A stretch of 64,000 nt of DNA, taken from contig JABWDB010000119.1 of NCBI GenBank assembly GCA_019614645.1, positions 1 to 64,000 of the forward strand. The letters run 5' to 3'. Each line of letters begins with the position of its first letter. The stretch's first letter is position 1. The position numbers and the translations under genes were made by a program. Of the stretch, positions 39,308 through 63,800 are shown piece after piece. The notes beneath the pieces are model-generated. The model was not told the origin of the DNA. It saw only the letters and a program-made list of their open reading frames with translations, and did not search any database. Source of the stretch: Stratiolaelaps scimitus. Taxonomy: Eukaryota > Arthropoda > Arachnida > Mesostigmata > Laelapidae.

Positions 39308-42300
39308 CCTCTACGACAACCTGGCCAGCGTGAGATAGATGAGACGCGATTCGTTCCACGAAATACCATGCACAATCAACTTATGAATATATCGGTCTAC
39401 ATCCAGACATCTCCGAGCGGGTAAACGCGCTGTGCTCAGACGAAGCGAACAACTTTAAAAATCCATCAGCTGAATATCATCAGTCGTCTTTACCAGGGAT
39501 CGAGCGACATCGCTGCCTTCTCTCAGCAGCGATCGGATACAAGCACGGAGCAGAACGCTATGGCTGATGACTCAGAGGAGGAGAGATGGTGAAAACGTGG
39601 TTTCTCGTTCGCTGTCAAGCAGGATCACCGCTACCGACGCTCGGAATGATCGACTACTGTTCGTTGTTCGTTAGCTTATTGATCGAGATCGTTCTTTCGT
39701 GACGGGCGTGATTGCGGCTGATCTCTCAAGAGCGCCGGGAGGGCGAGACACTCCTCCGCGACGACGTCATGGGGAAGAGACCAAGAGCGAGACAGCGAGA
39801 TTGACATCGATGACTGTATCGCTACACCTCTTGTAGTCTGACAATCCAGCGCAGTGGAAGAAACAGTGGTAACAGTCAAAAGCAGCAGCGGCTGTGGCAA
39901 CCGGCAGCAGAGAGGTACGCATTATCTCTGGCTGACCGCTCAGTCGATGATGGCGCCAATGGAGAACGTCGAACGCCTCTCAAGGAGTTCTCCTCGGTTC
40001 ATCTCGACGTCTCGACTCAACCTTTGACGGCAAGAGAGGAGCGCTTCGGTCATTCAAACGTGAAGCAAAATAAAGACAAATCTCACCAACGAATTCATCT
40101 CTGTGCGTACATCGTTCAACGGTAAGGAGAGATAGAGAGAGAGAGAACAAAAGGAAGCTTCGATTGCTCAGCTGTACCATACTGAAAGAGTAGCATACAT
40201 TCACTCAATGGACAACAACCACTCCACTGTCCAGCGAGCACCGTTTCCCGTCTCGCTGTCCCAGTCTGTGCGCTGCTATGGAGAGAAAGGTCACTGACTA
40301 CCAAAAATAGGCAGCTAAGAAGCCCGAATCAGCGAACCCTGCACCGCGCTATGAGGAGTCTAATCTGTCTAATCACTGCGCCCACACGCATGCTGACTAT
40401 CACAGCCGTCATGGTTTATCGGAAAATGTCAGCTACTTGCGAAGTGTTATGTCACGTTGTGCCGTGGAGTTCGATCCGATTAGATTCGATTCGACGAGCT
40501 AGACATATCAACGAAGCTATTCTATGCTCTAGTGCAGAGTGGGAGACGTGGGCCATACAAAACGAGCCCACTGACGTGACGATAGATTGATAACATAGCG
40601 GTCATCCGCTTACCTCTGTATCGTCGGCGATCGGTACGGCTGAAAGGAACCTGCCGTAAAAGGTAGTGCCATCGAAACAAGTTAATAGCATTCCACTGAG
40701 ATGATACAAGTCTCAGTTTGGTTATGGCGAGCAAACAGAGAGAGTGAGAGATAGTCGCCTTCTCTCGAAACGAAACTCTGCAATAACGCCGACCTGACAA
40801 ATTAACGCATGTGAGAGCTGCTATATATGGTAAATGTATATATATATATATATATATATATCTCGCAAGGCTCAGAAGGTGCATCGAGTTTTCGTGAAGA
40901 GCAGTACAGTGTTCATCACAGATGTACGCAAATTCTGGTACGAACGAAGCAACTTGACCATCTTACATCATCCGTGTGTTGGCTATTGATGATTAAAGGG
41001 CATTCAATCCGATCCCACATGTTTGTCGTACTTAACATGGAGTGATTAAATTATGAAAGTAAACAAGTAACTCGGATTTTTAAGCGAGCACAAATCATGG
41101 CATGAACATTGAATGGACAAGGGACCGTTGGAGATAATGCCTTCGTACAAGGCATAGTGTGCTATGAACTAATCGAAGTAGATTACTGCCTTCGATCAAC
41201 AATACGATGCAATGAAGCAAACTGTACGCTTTCAGCTTCGTCGGCATCTGGTGGATTTGTAATACTCGCCCACACAAGGCTATAAATGATACGAGAAACG
41301 ATCCGTTTTCTGAAGCAATACCGAAAGTACCCTGGGCGTCAAATGTTGGTTGAGCAGTAGAAAAGACGTGTGATTTCCGTTCGTATACTCCCTCCACGAA
41401 ATAACTAACCAATTGGCGATCTGCAATTGACGGTCGTGGCATCATTTTTCACAACGGTCAACAGCGCTTAAAAGACGTGTCGATAACTCAACGAAACCGT
41501 GTGGGCCATTAAACAAAATACGATTTTAGAGTATAGATATACAGCCAATACTTACTGGATTTTCTATCAATTGAACAAGGCATCGGTGCAGTGGTATATT
41601 AAGGTAATCGAAACCGCTTATGCTGTTACAAGTTTAGGAAAAGATGCAAGCAGCTGTGAGGAGGTTTCGACGGGGAAGCGAAATGCTCGACCCTAGAGTC
41701 CAATGAGTGTTACTCAGTAAAGACGACAGTAGTTAACATCATTGGTTTATACGTTCGCATAGTACCTACTATTGGGGCTGTCTACACTTGCAAGTTCTAC
41801 AATGCTAATCTGTCGCCCTGATCTTCTCACAATCACGCAGAAAGCAAATGAAGCCCACGCGTACAATACAGGGGACTCGTCACGGTATCGGATCTAACAG
41901 GAAATTCCGAGCACATACGAGTTTGTAATGACACTTTGGGTTCAAAGTTTGAACATCAGTGAACTGTTTACCCCACAAATGAAGACTAAACAGATTTATT
42001 CAAACTATACACACAGAAGATAAGCAAATGTATCCTGCAAATTAGACGCAAGAAAGAATATAATTTTGTCCATTTCCTCCTTCTCACAGGTAAATCATAG
42101 GTAAAAAAAGTCAGACTGTTGGTGAAAGCACTGCAAACCAACAGCTCGACCATCACCCACAGAGCGCACGAAACAGGCTTCTGCCCAAAGGATTAATTGC
42201 AATAATCGATCACGGATGTAACGGAGGAGAACCAGCATCCACTGCAACAGCCATGTACCTTTACAGAACGCTGGGTACGTGCTGTAAAATTACAGTTCCA

Positions 42301-45300
42301 AGAAAAATCGGTGGGAATTTGATTTTGCAACTGGATGCGGGCCGCACCGAGAGACGCTCAAGCCAATTGTACTAAACTATAGTGCAGTTTCGAGGCCATA
42401 GGCTATCTGCAAACATCGGAGGCTAAGGCGCCCGGCTATAAAACACTACCCGGAGTTGTGACAAACCTTCCCTAGAGATCGAAGTAATGCCAAGCTTGCC
42501 TACTCCAGGGAAGAGATAGGCTCTCAGCAGAGGATGGTGGTTTTTAGTCGGCAGAGGCGTTTTGTCATCCAAAATATTTCCTCCTCTCAAAAAAAAAGGC
42601 TATCTGCAAAAACGAACACAATTAGCTGTGTTTCGTTCACAAGTTCGTTTTTAGCACACCCACCGTGTTCACAGGAGCTCGAGATGTCACCACGAACAGG
42701 ATCGCTTTGCGTGCGCTCTGCTATTTAAGCTGCTACAGTTTGCACACAGGCTATTACCGAGCCATTATCTCCTCTGCCGCAAATCCCATCCCATGTGGAA
42801 TCTGTACCGGTTCGAAGATAATCTAATATTCGATCTAGGACGGGATTAAGTTTCGCACTGTGAATGCGCGCTCTGCAGTGCCGAGCGTTAAGCAGACCGA
42901 CAAATCGACAGGCACTCAACTAAGGTAGTTTAGCACTTTCACAAGAATGCTCAATTATCACTGCAGCGTTTGAGATTCGAAACTCTCGCAACTAACCCGC
43001 AAACGAATCCGCAAAGTAATGCGCCCACAGTAAATACATAAGTGTAAATGTAATTTTTTCCAACTCGCAACCGTTTGTTGGTCTATGAGCAGTCGGTCGG
43101 ACGTGTGTCGCATTTTTTGCAGAATTCTGCAGCACCCAAAATCAGACGCGGATATAGATTTAAACATAGCTAAAAAATGCGAGCAAGCGGATTCCGCTCA
43201 TAATGACCTAATCTATGAAAGAAAGATAATTCAGCATTTACCTATTACGGCTACATGTCCAGCACAACATTATAAATGAAGAATAATGGGATTTGGAGCT
43301 CTCAAATAATCTCAATCAGTTATTTCAGCAGAAAGCCGCCAACTCGCAGGTAGATTTGACACTCGGAAAGGTTGCCTTTCGATCGCGAGGGCTTAACTGG
43401 GCACCGGCCTACTGTGACACCGCAGATTGAACCGCACGCTGATAGCCAGCGTGGACTTGCTATATACTCGAGTCAATATCTGTTACACATACATGGTCCC
43501 CGCGGGGGCCATTCACGGCAAGATTTTGCAAAATACCCAACAACAACAACAACAACAACTGTCATATCTTCGTCGTCTCGCAGCGATTAAGCCGAAACGC
43601 TATGATCTAAACCAATACAATTAGTTAAACAAGCACTGTCAACCGATCAGCGCATTAAATTGTACAGTTTTTAGGGCCATCACAAATTGTCGTTACGTAT
43701 AATGTAAGGCAACTTCTATCAGCGCCTTGATATCCACTAGTTTAGTCTTTCGGAACAATGCCAAAAGCAGTTAAATGTTGACTGTGAGTCAGCTCGGAAA
43801 ATTTCATAGTTTAGCTAACGTATGTATGTATAGCTCTTATCCATTGAATTTGAGTTCGTTTTGTTTTTGGTTAACAAAAAAGCTAGTTGTCGCGCTTGAC
43901 GAAGATAGATGCAAATGACGTTGGCAAAAATGAAAATTAAGATGCATTCATCGATTCCTGTTTCAGCCAGGAAAATGACGAGGGTAATTGCTTATAGCAA
44001 AGTTTGTTTATAACAAATTAATTTAGACAGCTGGTATATATATATATAGACTCTTCTAGAGCAGGAGAAACTATGCGCCGGGTTTGGGGTGTACAATGTC
44101 GAAATGAGCCATTATGTGATGTTGAACTTTTCTTAGTTCGGTCAACAATTAACTTACGTGAAAATTGATCAGCTGAACGAAGCATAACTTTAGCCCCTGA
44201 CATTCAATTGACACCTGTATTAATTATGCCCCACATTTCGTGCTGCCAACGTCACAATATGAATGTGGACCGCTGTCTTGGCAAGGTATACGTTACACCA
44301 TAGCACATCCTTCAGTCACGATGTTAAATTGTCAAATCATCATCCTCATCACCGTTTGACACCAATTGCAATAAGACATAATTAGAAAACTCTCAGAATC
44401 GACCTCTTGTGTACCATTTGTGAATAGACGTCGTATAGCGTCTGCGGATTAGCAAGCTCTGTGTTCCGGCACATGGCAAGGCGGCACACGCCGGCTGGCT
44501 TGAGTCCGCAAGAGGTTTCGCTATTCTCGAGAGAACCACTGAACGAGCGCACGCGAGCCGATGTGTGCTGGCGCACCTGGCAGTATTCGCTGCATTCGTT
44601 ATCAATCGACTTCCAGATATTTGGCTCAATCGGAGATAACTAGCGAATAGAACTCGCGGGTGGCGTGTGACCGGCATTATCGCACATCCACAATATAAAC
44701 AATGTGCTCAGCCCGTTCATTTCAAAGGATTGCACTCAAGACAGACGGATGATGTCGTCTGCCATGAGGAGATGATAAACGTCCCACAGCCGACGGAAGG
44801 TTAGATAAGGGTGAGTTCAACTCGAGCTATTGGGGCACTCGTATTTCGTTACGTCAACTGGGGCCGCTTCGAAGCCAGAGTCGACATGACAATCCACTAT
44901 GAAGCGAGGATCTGGATGCACTATCGCCATCTTCACTATGGGATGCACCCCATACGCTGGTAGAATACAGTGGAGGCTTATTGCCGTATCGGTTCGCCGT
45001 TGACAGCGTTTTTTGTCTACTTGTATGAACTATGTGGATAATACCCGAGTGTTTTGAGTTGTAAAGTGTACACTAACACGTCTGAGGTTCAAAGTGAGGC
45101 TTTCTACCTGCCAGTAAGATGACAAGTGATGCTGAGTTACGATGAACTCCTCTCGGATGGATGGCTTACGTCTGGCACTAACCTGATCAGTTGATGTGGC
45201 CGGGCGGTGCACAGCCGTGGTGAGGAGGAGAGCAGCTTCTTGATGAGTTTTCTGATCGTGGGTCTTGCATGCGCCTGTACAAATTGTCAATCATTGCCAC

Positions 45301-46560
45301 TGCTTAACGATGTCCGTTTGTTAGCTTTCTTATGGAATAAGATCATAGATTTATATTTACCAGTGTGTACATAACGCGCTTTGACACTTTTCGGCACTTA
45401 TCCTTGGGACATGATGATTGCATTGAGTAGCTATTCTTTGAAAGGGTCAAGCTGGAATCGGGCATGAACACTGGAGTTCACGACTGGGGTATTTGCCACG
45501 GTAGTGTGAGACTCGTACTCATTAAAACATTGAATCTTTACTTTGGGCTTTGTCCTGTAACCTATTGTATATTGCTTCAGACGAATATTTGCAGAGAGTT
45601 GGCCAGGCGCTGACATCATTCCAGTTCCTCATTCCAGTCCATCGTCTAACCCTGTACCACTGAGTGCAGAGGATTATGTAGGTTGCTTAAGTAAATAAAA
45701 CGGTAATGTTGATGTAACAGTACATGGATGAGTTTAAAACATTGATTTCCTAAAAAATAAATATGGGTATTGACTCAATTCTCATATTAAATTCGCAGAG
45801 AGATACGAACTTTATCGTTGGTTTTGAATGGAACAAATATTATCCCATCATTCTTTTGAGAAAACATATCAGGTTACCCGGCTCCCTATGAGGTTTTGTT
45901 AAGAACCCATTTTTGGGGCTGAAATTTTTTAGATCGTATTTGTCAAAAGTCAAATGTCGTCGCAGTAAAAGAACCAACAGATAGAACCGCGCGGGCCACT
46001 TATTTGTGCATCTTTTTCACAAACAGCTTTTGTTATTTTCCCCCATAACTGACGAAGTTGTCCTTTCTAAAACGCTTTCCTCTTTATGCTTAAAGTTATC
46101 AAGAAGTTTTGTTATCAAAAAGTTACCACGAAATCCTTATCTTTATCGTAACTGCTAGCAGGTGAGAGCAGGACTTTTGTAGTGCAGGAGTACCTAGGCT
46201 GAACGGTTGCTCTGGAGACTGGTCATATTTCCGATGTACTATCAAAACTATAATCAGAAGGTATGAAGCTGGGAATAAGTTTATGTCTTGCTTAGAAGTT
46301 TCTGTACTTCTGAACAGGCCCCCGAAGATGGCGGAACGATAATGTGGGTTGCTTAGCGCTCTCACGGTCTGGTTTCTACACTATTTGAGGTTGGGCTGCT
46401 CGCATCCAGATCATTTAATTACTATAAATTAACTAGAATGGTGCTAAGAAATACTTCATTTGATGTCAACATCAACAACATAGTTTATTGAACGAGTTTA
46501 AACATTTGTGAGGGGCATATACGTGTGTGTATATATATATATAATGTAGCGGTATATTTT
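39308..46560. other. Gene-free region downstream of the glycerol kinase gene, part 1
   Basis: No family-bearing reading frame on either strand. The longest frame, 41095-41445 (-), is 116 codons with no recognisable motif. 39670-40600 is less AT-rich and has several short frames, one (39676-39900, -) with a signal-like start MPQPLLLLTVTTVSS. A (TA)n run lies at 40837-40861 and a GA-rich run near 40130-40146. Distal regulatory DNA for the divergently placed aminopeptidase promoter may lie here. Confidence 0.45.
40837..40861. repeat. (TA)n microsatellite
   Basis: Uninterrupted TA dinucleotides preceded by GTAAATG and followed by TCTCGC. Confidence 0.95.
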
Positions 46561-46565
46561 CAATG

Positions 46566-46690
46566 TCGCGCGCCGTGGTTCGGTCGGCTAAGTCTCTAGC
46601 TGTAAATAGCGAGAGAGAGCTGGTTCAAACCCAGAGAGATTAAATAAAGTATTTATATTGGCTGCTTATTATTATTATTATTGTTATATT
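46566..46690 (+). mobile_element. Probable tRNA-derived SINE with TTA-repeat tail
   Basis: A pol III-like head runs from CCGTGGTTCGGTCGGCTAAG (A-box region) through CTGTAAATAGC to a perfect B box, GGTTCAAACCC, at about 46623-46633, with tRNA-like spacing. The central CTGTAAAT resembles a tRNA-Tyr (GTA) anticodon loop. The acceptor stem does not pair, so it is not a functional tRNA. An AT-rich body and a (TTA)n tail (about 46668-46687) follow, as in SINEs. The boundaries are approximate. Confidence 0.5.
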
Positions 46691-47557
46691 AAATCTTTCT
46701 GTTTCGGAATATGCCTCGAAATATTCTATGACGCAATGGCTGACCACACCAAGTTAGTTCTGCATATACAACTCTTAAATCTTATCGTGTATATATTTAG
46801 CAAGTTTCATTGACAAGTTTCATGTCAAACTTGCGTGGACGGTCCAGCAAAAACAAATCTAGGATGCGTTCCCCACATATAGGCTTGTTACAGCTATGTT
46901 TTGACACGATGATCGTGGTTACGTGTTTGAAATATCCACGTTCACGCATAATCCATTAACCTGTCAACGAGGTATCCATGCACATTATAAATTATACCTA
47001 AAAGAAATGACGACACCATGCTCGTTTCAACATCAACAAGTTGGTTTAGTGAACGATCTTAAAAGTACACTGAGGCTGCATATCTTGTATATATTGGCCG
47101 CTCATAATTAATATTACCATTATATCTCTCGCCATAGGAATATTCATCCAGATTCGTGTCTTTCTCAACGCTAATACTACGGCTTCTACTATATGAGCTG
47201 CCTGATTCGGGTGGCCAACGCCAACAACAGACGTTTCTTGTTCTCGTATGCACAGCGTATCGTACATATTCTTTGCCACAACGAACTCAAGTGACTCCTC
47301 ATCACGCGTTGGCGTCACCTTGCTTCAGAGCACGCCCAGTGGTTATAACCTCGTATGTAAGTATGGGCTAACATCGCTTGAATGCTTATACTTTTGGACA
47401 CGACACCCCTATGGATGACACAATCACCCTTCGGGTGGAATCACATTGTCAACGAGCGGGTCGTATATTTCACAGCTTCTAGCAGAATAGTACCGAACGC
47501 CATTAGTTGTAGTCAAACCATCCGTGATCAGCATTGCCCAATAGCCTAAGTCTAGCC

Positions 47558-47559
<2 letters not shown>

Positions 47560-47632
<73 letters not shown>

Positions 47633-47663
47633 ATTTATATATATATATGTGCGTGTGTGTGTA
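47560..47663. repeat. Compound microsatellite (CA, TA, TTTATA, TG)
   Basis: A run of CA passes into about 80 bp of TA interrupted by TTTATA units and ends in TG repeats. It is the longest microsatellite outside the satellite array. Confidence 0.95.
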
Positions 47664-48360
47664 TATTGGTGTCGTGTATTAGTCGTCTATTTTGTATTAT
47701 GTACATCGCTAGTTACACTTAACCTATATCGTCCGTTGTTCTTCATCTATTCCAATACACGTGCGCACTAACGGATAATCATTCATTACCCGATTGGCTC
47801 TGCCCGATTGAAAATAGGCTAATAATCACCAACAGTCAACAACAAACGTAGATCAAACTCAGCCCTAATACACCAGGGAATCTTCTTCCCGCAACAACAT
47901 GTCAGAGATTAGCAAAAAATGTCGCTAAATGCTGCACGTACGTGAATGAAAGCAATCGACAGAGATCCGGCACGTCACGGCTGTACGCACTACATATATA
48001 AGTTGTATGATTCTAGGCAGCTGGTGGTATATTGTGCTGACGAGTTAAATCCCTCGTAGGAGCCACTCATCGCTGCTCTCTGTTTCTCGTATGTGCTCTA
48101 ATTAGTATGGGCGTTTACGGCACGGGGCTTATACTACATCGAACACACACAGCTTCTCATTTTGCACCGTGCTGTTCGTCAGCGTTTTCTTAATCAATTT
48201 TTTTTGTCCTTTCGAGAAACCCAACTGGACAAATTCGTATGTATATTGAGTACAGACACGCTCGTATTTGCGGAGACTGCGTATGCGTTTGTACGAATTT
48301 CGAAAAACTCTGGGTCATTATTTCAACAGTTTGTGCAACACCTGTTCCCGGGTTCCACCT

Positions 48361-48397
48361 TCCTCTTTCTTTCTTTCTCTCTCTCTCTCTCTCTCTC
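48361..48397. repeat. (CT)n / (TTTC)n microsatellite
   Basis: TTTC-like units grade into a pure CT run of about 20 bp. Confidence 0.9.
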
Positions 48398-49706
48398 ACG
48401 CGACCACCTTGTCTGGCTACAAGGTGCCTTCTGAAACCCTATATTGGTATTGGGGGTAGTCCTATCAGTGCCTCTCCCCCGCCGGATCTATTTGTTTTCA
48501 CCCGAAGCAAAAATAAATCTCTGCCACTTCACTAACATTTATAACAACAGCTTGCCATCTGGCTTCACTTGAAGCTCTCACAGGTTCAACTCAACTCACC
48601 GTGACAAGAGCAATGAGGTAACACACACACATGCACAGATACACGTAGCTAGAGCATCTATGATGCCACGAGAATAACAGCGTGGACACCCCGTCTGCAT
48701 ACGCACTTATTGGTTGGAGCAGGGTTCGAATTCAGCTCGTTCTCTCCACAATGGAAGATGAACAGTTACTGTTCGAAGAGGTTGGCCGACAGCACCGACA
48801 TAGTTGTCTCCAGGTGGAAAACGATTTCGCTTGCTATTTTGCAGAGAGCGACTCTGCGAGTTTTGTTCCCGTCCTGGTTTTTGTAAAATCTCATGCGGAT
48901 TGATTTATCCGACCTTACAGCGAACGCGTCCTCCTCACAACGCCTACTCGCATCTGCTGTAATTATTATTATTATATTAACGAGTGTGTCCCTTCCTGCA
49001 TAGATCAGGCGCGATAGCAGCATGTGATATGCTTTAAAAATATAGCTATTTAATTCTATGGCGCTACAGAATCTATTTTTATAGCTCGCTTTCAGCATAT
49101 TTTCGCTCATGTGTCAAAGTCGCCGATATTTTTTGGTTCACATTTCAAATTGCGTACTTCCGTCTGCAAATTCTTATGGATCTGCCATCGGGTTTGCCCA
49201 TTCGCTCTACAGTGCCGTAGCTCATCTACGAATGATTTCATTCGCTAGCCTAACTAACAACGACAAGTATATATATATATATATATATTCTTGGCCGATA
49301 GTGGCGGTTTTGGTATTCGAATGAAATTCAACCGTAATCCATCCTGGCTTTTTTTGAACAATACATTATTTCGTTCGTTTACAAAGCCCAGTAGAAGAGG
49401 CGCTTCCGAATTGAAAAATACCACTCCGTAGTGGTACGCTGCCTGTATATCTTGTTGGTGCATCCGCATGAGGTGACCATTTGCTCCATGTTGCATATAA
49501 TGTTGCCCAACGAAGTCTGCATGTTGACTGCGAAGGTAGATGTTGGCCGTTAATCGAGGTTGACAGAGGGGAGTTCAGCTTGACTCGTTTACGTCGGGAA
49601 ACGGCGCCAGTCATTTGGTGTAGTCTTGACTTCTTTGATCACTGCATTTCTTCTAGCGGACTTTAGTTTTTGCCATGATACAACGTTGGTTGTTTCCTGT
49701 GCTAAT

Positions 49707-59422
<9,716 letters not shown>

Positions 59423-60785
59423 CTGTAAACGACACGAAACGATCATGCGATAATAGTTTAGTCTAAGTAGGCGTTTGTTTTTTTGTTTTGTCAATAGGGT
59501 CTTATGTTGCACTTCGCAAAATACAAAAGCTGAACAAGTTGAGTTCCTCTGATTCCTGTAGAGGTGCCGTTTTGAGCAAGTAAGTAAATTTCCCCGGTAA
59601 TCTGGTCGAGTGTAATGATGACACCTCGGCGGCTTGAACGGATGGGCGGCTTTGAGAAAGAGCCATACTTCACCCGATTCGGGCCCCGCCTAGCGGTACA
59701 AACTCGTACAACGAAATTTATGCGCATGAAGACGGTGTCTCATAGACTTAACTATCCCTTCAAGAAAACACAAAAATACGATTTTCTGTTTGTCCATGCA
59801 ATTCATCTATATGATTCATTTATTTTCTTAGGAATTTCACAGAAAGCGGCACATATTAAAGGCCCTACGCTGCATACAATTCATGGCTAATATTACTATC
59901 GAGCTTTGTCCCCAGCACCCTTTCGGGCATAGCTCAAACAGGTCACAGGTCTGGAAATATTCCAGTTACCACCTTGTTCCACCAGCACCAGCGGTATCGT
60001 CGCACCTTTACCTCGTTGTGATGTTACGCAAACGGAGTAAGCGCCCTATTTGAACGCGTTGTGAATAAAGGTGTTCGAGTACTGCTATAGCAATGGAAGA
60101 GAGCGCGAGAATGGAGAAGGGGTTGTACGTTAGCAGAGTATGCTAAAGGGTATCCTTGAAAGGGCCCTTCAAGTCCAACGATATGTCTTTCCTGTTATCT
60201 GCCGAGCTTTCGTCGAGGACAGGAGATGTGGAACGCTACGGGCGGACACAAGTGCACTCGTCATTGAGATGCCACCGAAGCCATCGTCTACGGCTCTCCA
60301 TGAGCCCTGTTTCGCTGAAGCTCTTGTTTGCAATCCTCTTTGGCACTGCCCTGCCGATCAACACTAAGCATCTTCATCTACGGTGCTTCATCACGCACAC
60401 GACCACGTTCTACGATCTTCTGTGACACTTAGTCATAAGCACATGTTTTTTCTTTTCATTTTCGACAGCAACGTGAACTACGCCAGAAATGATATTAGTA
60501 TACCGATATTCGAACGAAAGTGATAATGTTTAACCAGTGAAATTCTCATTTGTTAAACTCACTTCCCATGCCCTTCGACATCGATGCTTCCTCATACAAC
60601 ATCACAGGCGAGCTACGTACCACAAGGTTACGACCGGCGCTATCACTTTCGACAGTAGAGCAAACAGCTTCGAAGAGAAACAAAAAAAAAGTCCGCAAAA
60701 TGCCTTCTTCCTTGCCTCACCAACCGAGTAGAAACATCTATGAAATACTACGATACTAGATGCGCATCATCGAAACGCGGACGAT

Positions 60786-60816
<31 letters not shown>

Positions 60817-63800
60817 ATAGAAATGCGCTTGAATAGATGTTGACACTCTTTTTTGATATCAGGTATCATCCGGTGCCGTGACCGAGATTGCGCCGCCTCG
60901 CAAGGCCCAGCATACGAGGCTAGTTGCGCTTGTTTGTTCCTATATAGCGCGATGACATTTGATCTGGGCGATTGAGGAGGCTGAACGGAGACTCTGCCGC
61001 CGCCTGACAGAAATCAAGGACAAGGCTGGAGTCAGTGGTTGGATGGCCACTTCACCTCTCATCATCATCATCACGGTCAATCGTGCCGTAATAAGAGCTC
61101 TCAGGAAAACTCTCATAACGGGTAGCCATCAACTAGGCTGCAATGTTTGTTCGTAAAGCTAGGTTTGTATCGGCGCAGTTGCTGTAAATTCAGACGGTCG
61201 ACCTCTCGGAATCGGGCAAATGAACTCAAATAGAATAAACAGAGCCAAACAGTAGAATGTGTACATAGGCGAGCATCACGCTAAGATTCTGTTGAGCCAG
61301 GACGGGATTTGAACGTTGTTGAAGTTTCGAGTTGATGATAACAACGCCATAGTAGTAGTATAATAGCCGTAGTAGTAATGGTACAGATTACGAAACTAAT
61401 CTAGTTTACTATACTTAATTACCACTTTAATTGGTTAATCTGTAACTGGCAACTAGCCACACACACAACCTGTGTGACTTAAGACCGTGTCGCACATCAT
61501 ACGCACATTTCATGCCTTTGTATAAACGATCCGTAGTGTCAAAGGGCAAGCTAGAAATCAAAACATCATCACCAAAGGACACTATGGGTCCAATTTCGCC
61601 GCTCAGCTTCCATTCACAAAATATTAATACATATCGGCCAAAACAGCGCGAGGTGTCGCCAGGTGATACACGTGCCCAAGGATCTAAATTTTGTTCTCGC
61701 AAGGATTCCACAAACGCAAAACATAGGAATAATTCCATTGAATAAACTCCGACTTAGCAACATTCGATAGGTTTACAATCAAATGCATTACAGGACGCCA
61801 TAGAGGCGCCAAAGGCATTATAGGACATTATATATAAGTGCAATCAAATGTGTTGCGATAATTAAAGTAGAAGATCGATTGATTCTACCCTATTTTTGTG
61901 CAAACATTCGATGTTCGTCTATTGAACCTTGTACCCTGTGTCGATGGAGCGTATTGCAAGTCGTAATTCACGACATATCGCTATGGTATCATCGTTTTCA
62001 GAACAGCAAACGCATTACTAAAACGTAATGCGTTCACTCGTTCCTCTAGCGGTTGTCCCTTGCTACAGATTTAGCCACGGCATTCGAGTAGGTTTAGGCG
62101 CAATGCCAACAACAACAACAACAATGCTACCGCGATATGTACAGTTTTACTCAGTGCATTTATTGCCGTCGGCGCCACCTACGGACATGTACGGCTTCGC
62201 ACTAACATCTAAACTTCCTTCTCTATCTCAGAATGTCTCTCTCGCTCTCAGCGCTTTCGCGTATACACAATACACAGTACGTATATATACAAGCATACGC
62301 TATAAGGGTTATATCTCAGTCAGGGCCAGGCAACCCTTTGTTTTTCTAATACAACGACATCTAGCGCGGGGGATGCCCGTTGGGCGAGTCAAGCACGTTG
62401 TTCTAGCCCGCCAGAAAGATTCGTTAAGGTGATGCGACTTGCGGCCGCGGAGTACCACAACAAGCAAATGGCGCCCATGTATCAGCCCAACAGATCCCGA
62501 TGTGGCGATCTCGCCACTTGCAGCAGCAACAACAACACAACGACACAACTAACATCAGTAGCAGCGCGTCGACGAGCAATAGCGAGGGGCGACTAAGTTT
62601 CTGACTGGCCGACTGACGAGTTTCTACACTTCGCTCGTTGTGTTTCAACGGGGAAAGAAGACGCTGGGACGTCGGCGACGGCGGCGCGGCAGCAGCAGCA
62701 GCAACAGCAGCAATCGCCGTATTGCGATCTCGTGACTCGGCTGGTTTACTTGCAGGTCCTCTCGACCTCACTGCTTCTGATCATTGCGGCAAAGAATGGG
62801 TCCCAGTCGCCTGAGCAGTGCTGACCGACGATGGGGCATCCTCGCAACGCGAGTCACGCCACTGTGACGTCAGCCAGTCACAAGGCTATCATACTATACA
62901 CTGCCACTGAGAGCAGCATTGAAAAGGGAAGCGGCACAGTGTATGCATACAGGGCAACACATCACGGATCTGCGCGTTGAGAGCGATTGTTTAAGGGCAT
63001 TTGATTCAGTTGTAGGTTATTCAGCTAGACAAACGCTAAGCGCGAATCATCGGGGTTTGATTAACTCAACCGAACTGAAATAATTTGATCGGGCTTGGTT
63101 CGAACGCAATTTTATACGATCGAGTAACGGTAAATCTACATTGTCAGTGTAAAAGTGTTCATTTTTAAATATTTCTAAATTTTTCGGACGCGTGCTATCC
63201 GGAGCTAAAATGTTTACTGTCTTTAGCTAATCTACACAAACGAAAACCATGTGCCACTTAGTTATAATAATGTTGATCGTACTCCTCAGGCAAACGCTTA
63301 TATGCCCTTTTCGATTGGCTGGATATGTAAGCGGTATTTCATTGTGGCCCTTATAGCCAAGAGAGCCCTTCGCCAATAAGTGCAACAATCATACACTACG
63401 ACTAATCGTCGTCACTAGAATTTTCAAGGTACTATTTTTACTCATTCTACAATAAAGTTTTGTGTTTATCTAACTCTATATTATGTTATCGACTACACAG
63501 GTGCGAGCCGGCAGACAACCAACATCCCGCATTACTACCCGCAGCAGGCAAGTTGCACCTGACAGCTGGCGGTGTACCTCTGATAAACTAGCGTTGCGTT
63601 CGCTGCGGCAGCAGCCGCCGTAATGTTGACGCAACTAAGCAATGCTACACAGCGGTACACAGCGAGCCCTGTCATAGAATGAAAAGCAGCCGAAGATTAG
63701 CTCTTCTGGAGAAAACGTAGTATTGTTGAGAAAGGGGTGCGAATTTCATGGCACGAGAAACTTTCACAGGCTAAGAGTACACCGTAGTCTGTAAGTTCCA

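Larger units (their letters stand above)
46691..49706. other. Gene-free region downstream of the glycerol kinase gene, part 2
   Basis: Holds a compound CA/TA/TTTATA/TG microsatellite (47560-47663), a (CT)n run (48361-48397), an (AC)n run near 48620 and a (TA)n run (49267-49288). The 3' UTR of glycerol kinase must lie at the right end (the gene runs leftward from 49707). No canonical AATAAA is obvious on that strand close to the stop. Confidence 0.45.

Noticed and set aside
41095..41445. 116-codon minus-strand frame as a gene
   Set aside because: No recognisable motif, signal peptide or splice context, and length is within chance for this composition.
46566..46640. Functional tRNA-Tyr gene
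   Set aside because: The acceptor and anticodon stems do not pair properly, although the B box is perfect; a SINE head is more likely.
59491..59727. Minus-strand frame with TLDQITG and NGTSTGIRGTQL as the missing glycerol kinase exon 1
   Set aside because: A possible donor is in the correct phase, but the DQ and GTS pieces are separated by extra residues and the STRFL continuation is absent. Not accepted without transcript evidence.
62009..62034. 10-bp inverted repeat AACGCATTAC / GTAATGCGTT
   Set aside because: With a 6-nt loop a 10-bp stem is expected about once by chance in a window of this size, and no context supports function.
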